A DNA stretch of 64,000 bases from Athripsodes cinereus (Eukaryota; Arthropoda; Insecta; Trichoptera; Leptoceridae), in assembly GCA_947579605.1 (NCBI GenBank), contig OX388312.1:1364001-1428000 (forward strand), in the 5' to 3' direction. Shown piece by piece: positions 50,101-62,100 of the stretch. Within the stretch, counting starts at the first letter, position 1. Each line of letters begins with the position of its first letter. The position numbers and the translations under genes are program-made. Below the pieces are notes generated by a model. It was given only the letters and a program-made list of their open reading frames with translations, made no database searches and was not told the DNA's origin.

Positions 50101-53100
50101 ATTTTGTAACGAAAAGAATGTATCGTTAATAGTATCAGTATTGTTTAAGTTATAATATTATATTCTTAGGATTTGAGAATTTCCTATAAAACTTGCTACT
50201 TTTATGACTGAACTTTGAAGTTGGTTGAAAAAAAAAGATTAATCGTATATTCCAGAACAGAACAAAACAAAGGAGAATCACGGATTATGATCACAAAAAG
50301 AGCCCGATGCTTTACATAATATGTTGTGCGATTAATTAATCATTTAGAACTACTTCCAAAGGTCATACACAGCATAAAAATAGTTACATAAATTTAAAGG
50401 TCAATAGTCTTTTAGTAACCATTTGAATATTCATTTTTGATGTAAAATTTCCGTTGCACAACTTAAAAACTTTACATCATTCTCGACACAAGCATAATAA
50501 AGTTTAACTTTCAGAACAGTTCCTGAACTCCTTCTAATGATGCGATTTCTCATAAGTATAGATCTGAAAAAGGGTTCTCATGGCATAGATATAAGGCCGC
50601 CAAAATGCGTAAACGATTCAAAAACCGGAAGTTCCACATAAAATTCTCAAACGAAGAACTTAACACAAATGGTAGATGAGGCAGAATGATGCCATGGACA
50701 AAACCACGTGCTTAAAAAAAGATGAAGATGTCAGACCCCATCATCATGTGGGACTAATCAATGCTCAAGAAGAAGGAGAAAAAGACTCAAGAGAGGATTT
50801 CTTATGACCGACACTTCTCATTGGCAGTATTAGTGTTCTTATCGTACCACCTGTAGGAGGTGTTATTATGGTATAGATACAGACACAGATATATGTAGTA
50901 GGACAAGGAACATACTTTGTGTTTCATGTCTTCTATAACAATATAATAATCATAATATATTTGGATATTCCCTCTAATGCTACGGTAGTAGTACCTCTAA
51001 TAACAATAATATACAAGGGACTTTATTACCGTCCATTGTCAGATAGTAGGTATTGTTATAAAGTTGCAGGCGAGTCCGTAGTACGAGTTTATTATTGTTG
51101 TAGTACCTACCTACATAATATTATTATCTCGCATGAGAGAAATTGGTGGTTTCTTAGTAGTATATTGTAGCAACTAGATGGCGCATTGCATTGTAGATAT
51201 GTGTGTAACATAACGGAATAGTTTTGCCTTTATAGTAGAATGGAATGGGAATATTATATTACTTATATTATAATGCTAACATTATCCTATATTGTAAACC
51301 AGGCTTTACACCCGCCGTTCTACAGCAGAGCCTCGTATTATTACTATGTCAGAATGTTTTATATTGCACCATTCTATGACAACGTTATCTCGCAAACGAG
51401 TGGATGGTCTTGAGAAGAATAGAATAGAATTATTATTATTATTAAATCGCCCGATTTGGAATGAAGTGTCCTATAAAAGGCAGGTGTTCGAAGAAAAAAA
51501 GACATTTTACATCTTAAAGTCATTCTGAATGTATTTTCTTGGCACGGAGAGGACAATTTTCACATCCACACGCAGTTATTTCACTCGCTATCCCTCATGA
51601 CGAAATGAATGAATAAATTATTGAATATTCCTGAAACCGATATACTGAAATATGCTGAAAATGTTTGTAAAAATAAAAGAACCGTTTTTGAATAATTCTT
51701 GTTCGAAATATATTTGACTATCTGTACTATTTTAATATCTCCTAAAAGTTAGCTAGCGGACTAATTGCAAGAAATAAACATATAAGTCACCATTATTTAT
51801 TTATTTATTTATTTTATTTATTTATTTCAAGCAAACAAACAGTTAAACAACAAACATTACAAGGTATGAGATACATAATAAATAAACCAAAACAGTTTGC
51901 AGTAATATTACAAATTTTCGTTGACACATTATATACACACACACACACACCCTAACATACATACACACGTACATATACACATATACATATACACACACAT
52001 ACATATAGGTAAACATTTTTTTAAATGTAAATAATGTTATTACTTAATTAAAGTGTGTGTATGTGAATCAAAGTTATCAGCAGGTATTTTAAGCTTATAG
52101 AAAAAAAAACTAAAACAAGGATGAAGTGCTCATGAAGGAGGAAAAGAAAGGGGAAGGAAAACCGTTACAGCGGAGTCAGCCTCTTATCAAAGTCTCAAAT
52201 ATTTGTGACCTGAATTTTGACCTTGTATATTGGTGGATATCCACCGCACCAAAAAATGAGTCGTAGATACCGCAAGTTCGTTATGTGTGTCATAAAAAAA
52301 TTGACATTCGAGATGGGTGGTATGGTTCATCGCTTAATCGGTGAAAGTCTTCAAAGTGACTATATTTTAATAAAATCTATTCTGTTCCACTTAATTAATT
52401 TATAAGTACATAACATTTTAATTTGTAATTTGCAACACTATAATCATGAAATTTTTTCCCAGTGCCAAAAAAACATTCCAAGGGAAATACAAATTAATGA
52501 TACTAAATGTTTTAAAAAAACAATATACCTATCCATCAGTTACATTATTATGCATTAAATCTTTACTATGCGTATCGCATTCCAATTCCATATTCAGTTT
52601 TTTGATAATATTATTTAAATTTTATTACCCTCTATAAGAACTTCATTAAAACAAAACAAAAATAGCAATAAAAATGTAGGAAATGATGTACATATTATTA
52701 TTGTTTCAACACACATCGTTGCAAACAGACCAACATTGTACGTACATGTTCTGATGCAACAATAAAATTCATTAGGACCATTATGTAGTTACGTGCAAAG
52801 TTGTTCATACGATGCTTGTATGGGATGACTGTATTGTGGACATATTATTTGAGAGTATTTCAATACGTGCATAATATACCCGGGATGTAATAAAGTAATA
52901 TAAAAGACAATAGATTCGTTTATTGGCCGCTGTAAATATTACATATCTTCATACATTTATTATATATACATTATCCACCTACATACAGAGGTGTATAATA
53001 AAATCTTTATTATTATTTGGTAGGTATGTATAAATTAAGTAAATTATTTCGACATTTTATACAACTCTTTGAGGTCTTCCACTGTTTTCTGTAAGTTTTA

Positions 53101-56100
53101 GAGTATTTGGTGAAAGGCAGGTGTTTTTTTTTTAAATAATAGAAACAAATTAAAATCAATGGGTACAAAATTATTAGGTATAATAGTCCAAAACGCTGAA
53201 TCGAGATGTTCGGAAAACTTTCTTTGAGTATTCAGAGCGGCAAACTCGAGGGTTACCGATCGCTAGAGTTACCGAAGAAACACTCCCCTCCCTAAAGATA
53301 AATTCCACCCCCCATGACTCTCCACCAAAGTAGACTATGGTTGTTTTGTATTTCTGAGGTGAAGGTAAAAAAAAATGACAGATGGTATTTAAAAGTGTTC
53401 TGTCAAAAGTAAAGTTGTCGAAAAATTAACAGCTAGCGAACTAGGGTAGGTTAGAAATATTTTAGAATGTCAACGCCCTCAGCCGAAACTTTTCAAGGTT
53501 TAATCATTCATTTGTTTTCGTCTATGAAATTCATTCCTATTTCAAAAAAAAATCTTGCTGTGTAGAGATGGCATCGCTGATAGAATAGTAATATTTCTAC
53601 GAATAATCTGAAAAAGATAAAAGATACATTATTTAGAAGGAAAGAGTGCAAAGCACGATGTCGGGTCGAGGTGTGAGCGAAACAATTTGACGGATTGATG
53701 TGCTGGTGTGAGTGAGACGGAAAGAAGATGACTGACGGAAAAGTTCTCAACATGTGGTCCGATAGATCATTTTAATTATTAACCCTTTTGTTCGCCACTC
53801 CCAGCTGAGAGATTATAGAGCGGACCCGTTCTATAATACATATTACTATCATAGTTCAATATATCATTAAGGCGATAGAAAAATAATATGTACTTAAAAT
53901 ATTTTATTGGATATCACCAAAAATTAGCTCACAAGAAGGTTTATTTTCCTTTCTTCCCTTTTACAGACTTTTTGACGAGTTCGATCTTCGAACACTGACT
54001 ATAAACATTAACATTTTCCCGTGACTTTTCAAAGGCTCTGGACATAACGAAGAAATAATAATATGGACAATTTAAAATTACCCCGTTTAATGGATCGCTG
54101 ATCATCTCAAGGGCGCCGTGACTTCTTCTTAACAGGTGTTTTACTTTTAATTAATGTAGTAGTAGGTTGGTTCTATTTTAGCTCTGCTGGTAATCTGTTC
54201 CAGGCAGTTGGCACAGCGATGTTGAAGTTCATCTCTGCGAGTTTTGCCCTGTCGGGTTCTACGAGTTTGTTGACAGCGGTGGAAGCTGAGCGCAGTAGTC
54301 GCTTCTGAGTTTTGTCAACGGAACCGAGCTCGTGCCTCTTAAGACATTGTGGACTGTGAGGCACAGTTTGAACCCTATTCTTTCAAGAATTCTCAGTCAA
54401 TGTAGATTCTTTAAAAGTGGTGGAATGTGACACCGCATGTTCTCTCTGTAGCAGCGGCACCTAAGCCCATCTTAAGGTGATTGAAAATTGTCTGGAGCTA
54501 TGTACGTGTTTCCAAAAGTAATATTAACTGAACATAGAACCAAAATTGTTAAGGGTATAATTTATCTTTAATTTATAATTTATCAGTCTTTAAGCAAACA
54601 TAGAAGGGACATTTCTCTAGAAAGTTACCTCTGTACTTTTGCTCCTTTAGTTCCTGCTATTGTATTCCGCAAGTGTATTTATACAAACATACTATTTTTA
54701 TATACGTACTCGCATACGAGTAGCTTCAATACATAATAATATGTAGGTACAGTATACCTACATTACATTGCCTCGCCTCGTCTGTTTGTGATGTTGTTGT
54801 AGTGCGCTCCCTGCGACTGCCTACAAAGTATAGTTTGGGACTTATTAAGCTACCACACGGGCGCTGCGTGAGGATAAAAAAAAATTATATGGTTCAAAAA
54901 ATTGGAAATTTTATGACGTAGAGAGTGAGAGTTCTCGAAACTTTTCAAAGAAAAAGTTTTAAATGTAATAAATTTATAAAAATTCTTTTCTATTCATAGA
55001 TAAAAATCGACATAGCTGATTAAAACCATTACCGTTTCTATTCCAAAATCTTAATGTCTGTATTTGAATCGGCACGCAGTGAACGACCTACATATTTATT
55101 ATATATTATAAGTCTACTAGCTACCCCATTTGTTGAAAACGCCGTGATGGTTAAGAAAGAGAGACGTTTCTATTGTTCCGGTGCAACGAACTAGTTAATC
55201 CTGTATGTAATTTTTTTTAAATCTTTTCTATACACAGATGTCAGTATAGCTGGCGGACTTATCACATATGTACGTAATTTCTTCCAGACAACCAGTGCTA
55301 TCTCAATTTTACTGAGACGGTTCTTCTCCAAACCCTGGAATGTGAAAATTTTCAGTGAAACATCACGACTCAGCAGAGAATCGAACCCAGAACTACGACG
55401 ATGTAAGTCGGCTGCAATAGCCGTTATACCACGTGGCCAGTTTTTATATTTCAATTATAATGACAACTTCGAATCTTTGTCGGGAATCGAGTAGGTACTA
55501 ATCACTTATTGAAATTGCTTGTGATCTGGGGGTGAGTGCTAAGAGGGAACTACATGTCGCATGTATGTATGTTTGGGCTGTTGTTGATATAATATGCCAA
55601 TTTTACTTTTACTGTATTTTAGTTTACAGTTTAGTTTAAAGGTTAGATAGGTATATCTTGTAACAAAAGGATTATCCTAAAATAGGTCTATCTAGTATAA
55701 TAATCCCACTTTTTACTTTAGGTATATGATATTATATTGTATAAATAAATAAAATAAATAAATAAACTGTTTTTAAAAAAAAAGAATTTTGACTCTGAGC
55801 TTTAAGCGAATCAACAATATATTTGAAAATTAAAAATTGACTCTACAAAACGATTTATTAATGTCCAAAGATTTAATGCAGGTATCAATCCACAAATGTC
55901 TCCCCATTTAATAATATAATTCCACACAATGAATTGTAAGTAACGATCCATTTCGCTCCACTCTAATAATAATAATAATGAAACAAATAAATGTTCGGAT
56001 TAATAAGAACGGACCGAAAAAAAAGGTTCAAAAAGTCACAACGTCTTTAACATTTACGCAAATTGACGGATTAATGTGTTCGCGAAGGGGGATTTATGGC

Positions 56101-59100
56101 GAAGAACGGACAAAATCGACGGCCATTCTATATTATCACAACAAAGCATATTTTACGTATAAAAAAAGAGATAAATAAAATATGCAGAATGACAGATTTC
56201 ATGGAATGAAGAAATTACATACAACTCTCGGTAAATTTCGTTTTTATATTTTTTTTCATTTTTATTTTTGGGAGGTCACAGATTTAATATTGTGTATAGA
56301 ATGTTTGGTACCCGATCGCGGACATTTATCGATTGATCTGTTGAAGATAAAATATAAAATAATGTGGTGTAATTCTTTATGCAGATGCACCAATTAAATA
56401 TCATTAATTATTATCGACACGAAAAAACGACTGCATCGTTGGGAATTTTCGGTAATAAATTTTCAAATGTAGTTATGTGTTTAGCATCTATTTACATTTT
56501 TTATTAACTATTTTAATGTAAATTTATTTAATAATATAAGAATATGGGATACATAAAATACTTTTTGTTAATCATTAATTTCATTCAGAGGTTCAATTTT
56601 AGTGAATTTGAAAAAAATATGCAAAGATCCTGCTCTTTAGTTTATACTACATGTTTTCAATTATGTGGACATAGTTCTATAAATATAATTTACTGATAAA
56701 GAATTATTAATTAGTTGAATTTTTCACATAAGCTGAATTTTGGTGTTGGAAACTGAATTCCACTTGTATTATAAAAGATGTTGATCATCTCTCAGAATTA
56801 AACCGAAAAACATTTACAAACTTTTGCAGCCTTCAGAGATTTTAAGTATTTACCTACTAGTTTTGACCTAAATATTCCTGCAATTGTAAATCAACTAGAG
56901 AAGTTACACTTTATCTCCTTTTGTGCGTCTGAGCAGACATTGAGGGAAGCCTGACAACAACTGAGTAAAAGAACGACATTTTTTTTTCACTAAATATAAA
57001 TAATTAAATAATCCCCACGAGTCGCCCCTGTCCTTCACAAAGCATCTTTCCGCGACATCACTCTTCCCTCAGACAACATACAGTTGGCCGTTCAATTTAT
57101 TGCAAGACCCAAAACCTGACCATCGACATCTACTCCTCAATCCCCTATCCTTGTCCCGCTGCATCTCCTCCCCATCAACTCATCCCTCTTTCACCTCAAA
57201 CTCTTCCATTCTCCTGTCACTCGGTTGTCTTAAACAGGACGGAATTTTGTAGAAAAATGAACCTACCTACTAATACTTACTATGTATGCAGTTCCAACAG
57301 AAAAATTCAGAATTATTCTCACTGAGAAAGGTTATATCTCTTTGCAAGATATTAAGGATTTTTAAACTCAGCTATGTACATAACTCGTTTATTTTTTCAT
57401 TCCTCATTTTGAAAAGTTTGATCTAAAGATTAAATAACAAACATTACACATAGGAAACAACAACTCTCTTTATACATTCATGAAACGAAGAAATTATACA
57501 AGGAAATGCAACATTATAATATGTATCTGTAAACAATCAAATAAAATTTATTATGTTTAATAGAGGAAGAGAGAATGGATGACAAAAATATGTAAAAGTA
57601 TACAAAATCATCAAGTATATAATTATTATGATCAATTTGTCTTACATTCAGTTCTCTCTGTATACCCTGCCATTGTTATGATCATATAGAGGGATAGATA
57701 AACAACGAAATATTGCCTTATTCAATTTTTCTATGAAAAGGTTTCTACTTCATCAAATTTTCTATAGCAAAATAAGCACATTATGATTAGTTCCATAGAG
57801 TCATATGTAAATTCAAACCGTACCTGAAATATGAAGCCGAATGTGATCGACTTTGTAAGCTAATCACTGCACCAACATTGAACGATTTACTGACTTAATT
57901 TATAAATTAAAGATAAAGAAATTATGATATGTGCTATTATTTAAAATATAGGTTTGTATGTACTACAGTATTCAAAACTTCTCAATAACGAGCTGTATGG
58001 AATGGATCGTTCGTTTTACACATTCGAAATGATAGGTAGGTACTACCTGTCGTTAAAACAAATATGCGATATAATAGGTATACATTATTGTTATTATTCA
58101 GAGATAATATGGTAAACACAAAATGTCCTATTACCATACGAAGTTGAATGACAACTACCACAATCAACTGAAATGCTCTGCTCACCTGAGCAGAAGCACT
58201 CGAATGTCAGCTCTGCCAAAAATATAAAATAAATTGTGTTGGACCCGTATCCGGGGCCCGGGTCCTCATTTGCGTAATGGGATTCGTTCACAGGGATGAT
58301 ACAAGATAAATAACACGAACAGGGAATGGAAATACTTAATAACCACAAAAAAAGGTAAATGCAATTTCAATGCAACTTTACCCATTCTACGCACATCTTG
58401 ATAGGACTTGCCACACTTTTTAAATGTTTATTTTTATAATGATTCTTACTGAACAATCTATATGATATAATATAATATATGTCATTTTTTAAACTAATGA
58501 TCACAGTTATTACTCATAGATTTTGCACAAAGGATAAACAAACCTGTAAATCATTAATTACCATCTATGTTCGGAATGTATAAATAAATTGACGTTGAAA
58601 ATGTAAAATGTTAATGTAGAAAAAATGTGAATAAATGACCTAGGTTTCTGTGAATGTGAAACCAAGATCACTTTAATATTAAGTATTAGTTATACTCAAT
58701 TACCGTATTTTTTATTTTAACATTTACATATGTCATTTTAATTGTATCGAGTAAATTACAAAGATAATGCAATGAGTTAACATATAACATAAAGCAGTTA
58801 GCTCGTTGGTTATTCCACTTGTGGGAGATCCTATGATAGTGTGGAGGCATAAAGCGGATTTTTTATTTCCAAAAATACAATCATCCTTGTTCGAAATACT
58901 GAAAGATCACCTATTATTATTATATGATGAACTTTCTGGCAGTATAGAGAGCTTTGTAGGTATAAAGTTTTGGTTGTAGTATCTACATAGTTGTCGGGTT
59001 CTCTTTGGCCGAATGCAGCCTGCAGCTTGTCAAACAATACAGGCCTTGAATTGTTTGACGGCGACGCGACGTATAATGATCACACAATACAAAAAGTCCC

Positions 59101-62100
59101 TTACACACTAACAGATATGCAACGGATACCATTTAGGAAATAACATATCATCGCAACTTTTTCGTAATTCTGTATCTAGTATGGATAATATTTTTATCTT
59201 CACCATGACGTTTCCAATCAAATTTTCACGGCAATTAGTAATTAATAATCTTTCGTTCACTACATAATTAATACCATCACCAATACAAACATAAACTGTA
59301 TCGATGTAGCACCAAGGAAAGCATCTTTATTTTATTTATTTATCTTCTTATATGTCATAAATTGTACCAACAAAATACAACAGAACCTCAAGAGAAACCA
59401 ACATAAGAAATGATGCGTGATAGCGAGATTGTCATTAACAAGCGAAGTGTTATAAAATTTATTTTCATTCAGATAGTCCGATGACTTTTATAGCATCTTA
59501 TTTGGGTAGTCAAACGTGGTTAGGTAAGAGCCACTGCTACCTACATATAGGTGGCAGTGGTAAGTGCGCATCATACTTGATTGTGAATAAAAAAAATATT
59601 AAAATATGTATATCTGTATAAAGGCTAGGTACCCACACACCTCTGTGACCTATAGGTAAAAGCACTTGACTCGAAACACAGAGATGCTGGGTTCGATTCC
59701 TAGTAGGTGCGGTTGGCTGGACGAAGTCACTGTACAGCGATGAGTGCAGTAACCCCCTCTGAAACGATTGATATGAGAGAAGTATAAGAGAGGTAGATGG
59801 AATTGGTGAACGAACGAACTTCCTCGGATAAATAGAAGTCCCCAGACTTCTGCGGTATCCGGGCGAACAGTGAGTCCTTCAATGGTGAACGTTGCTATGG
59901 TATAAAGCGCTAAAACCAGCCTAAGCCGAAACGTAAAAATCGGAACATCTAATACTATATTCTCATTTCAGGGCCCCTAGTCAAAACACATTTAAGCGTT
60001 ACGTTTTCGTTCAAAAAAGAGGAGGTTGCGAGTACGCATCAATTTTCGTAGCTAAAATACACAAGTAGCTACGAAAATTGACACGTTCTCGCAACGTCGT
60101 CAACGTTCGAACGAAAACGTAACGCTTAAATGTGTTTTAACTAGGCCTACTGGGGGTAATATATATCTTGCGATTGAACCAAATCTATCGTAATATTTGT
60201 GTTTGCAAATGAAATCTAAATCAGCGCGAAATCCGACATGGTCGACGATGCGAATTTTCGCAAATGTGAAAGGTTAGTTATTTTTCTCGCTACAGTCTTT
60301 CCAATTCCTGATGCGTCTCCCAGTGACCATTTCCAAAATAAACTCAACTTCACGTTGTGCATATCTCTTTACATAATATATACATATACATAGGACCATA
60401 CCTACTCTGTATTTCATGTGTCAGAAATATTCAGTGTTATTACTCGTATGCGCTTCTCGAAATGCATAAACGTGAAAGAAGGAGCCAATTAAAATAAAAT
60501 AAATAAATATAAAACTCATATCGATACAGGAAAGCCACCTTAGAAGTGAACGAAATTGAGTGAGAGAAAATTGAAATTTTGAAAGAAGAGTGAGGAACGA
60601 GAAAATATTATGAAGACCAAGCGGCCATATGTCGTATGTTTTGTTAAGAAATGCAAAACAAATCTTTCAGAAGAACATTCAAACTATGTTTAATATTCAG
60701 TTTTTTTGCCAACTGATTGAATTTCAGAATACAAGTATTTGTATGGTTTTCGATCGCGTATTTAGTATGAAATTACTTACTCTATGTATGAAGGTATATT
60801 TAGGGTTTATTAGAGACAATGACACTACAGCTAATATCATACACAAACTAAAATATGTACAACGGTCGATAGAAAAACAAATTAATGCTGGGCCTTAATA
60901 AATGTGAGAGACAGAAAACCCGATGTGGAAATCAGACGTTGAACAAAAATTATTGTCGACAAAGTAAACCGTGTTGCGAAATTAAAACGGCAATGAGCAT
61001 GTTAGGTACATATGTGGCGTGCAAGGATCTGTTAAATGGACACCCAAAGTTCTAAAATGAAGATCTGAAGACCTTGGGCTGAGAGAATAAAATTAGGTTA
61101 ACCACAGAAAACATAGGCTGATGATATTATAATTCCTGCTAAGGGTAGGAGATGGGAAAGATTGACCCAGGAAAGAGAAGTGTGGAAGAATATGGAGGAG
61201 GGATAAGAATATCCAGCAGTGGACAGATGGCTTAAGAAGAAAAAGTAAATAATGGTTTATTACAAACATCTTATAAAAAAAAAACTCGGAAATGGATTAA
61301 AAGATGTCTTGTAACTGACTGTGTACATAATTATTGTTTTGAAGAGCTTATTATAAAGCCAACTTTAATATGAGTATGAGATGAATGTGGAGGAAGCGAA
61401 AGAAGTTTGTAAGGATAGATCTATATGGCGTTCCGTTCTCTCTGCTTACCCCTTCTGGGACACGGCGTGAGGGTATAGATAGATAGATATTTACCAAGAC
61501 GAAATGAAATGTTAACATTTGACCCGACCAGGAATCGAACCTGAGACATCAAATAAGCATTCGAAGATAGACTATTGATCACTACTGCATCGTCAATAAA
61601 GGTAAACGTGTTCCTTTAACATAAAAGAGGTGGGATGGATCGAAATAAACAAATAAATCAAACGATACAACACAGTGATCGCGCATTCAATGCAAAAATT
61701 AGGCTTGGCTTTAATTGAGAATTGATAACTCAGATATCATTGAGAGGAGGGAGGGAGGGAGCCGCGGAGTATGCAGAGGGAAGAATGATAAAAATAATAA
61801 TACTAATATTATAATGCTTTATTTAACATTAAATCAAAATGCAATTATAGAACGGGGAACCACCGAGGATCAATTCAAAATCAATTTATTTTGAATTCGT
61901 GGATGTGGCAGTATTGAATATCACTTTTTTATTTATCAACCTACATTACTAATAATGTGTATGGATCAAGTACAGAGTGTATTGTACAAACATGGAAAGC
62001 CTTAATTTTTTTCGTTCAATGTGTAATTAACTTTCAATGCTTTAAAGTCAAACATATATTAAATTTCTTTCACGTCAGCCACGATGAAAATGAAATGAAA

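Noticed and set aside
53508..53753. Minus-strand frame of 81 codons in the dachsous intron
   Set aside because: No domain, codon pattern or splice context; probably chance.
55978..56178. Basic 66-codon plus-strand frame
   Set aside because: Lysine-rich because of A-rich sequence; no splice or homology support.
58094..58348. Cysteine-containing minus-strand frame, considered as a missed dachsous exon
   Set aside because: Exons a and b already join in phase within one cadherin repeat, and this frame has no cadherin motif.
59640..59712. Possible tRNA gene
   Set aside because: Has a B box and acceptor-like pairing but continues into a SINE body shared with 18540-18660.
60629..60898. Plus-strand frame of 89 codons as a gene
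   Set aside because: Its end matches the C-terminal region of an RTE-like LINE, which continues with stops downstream.
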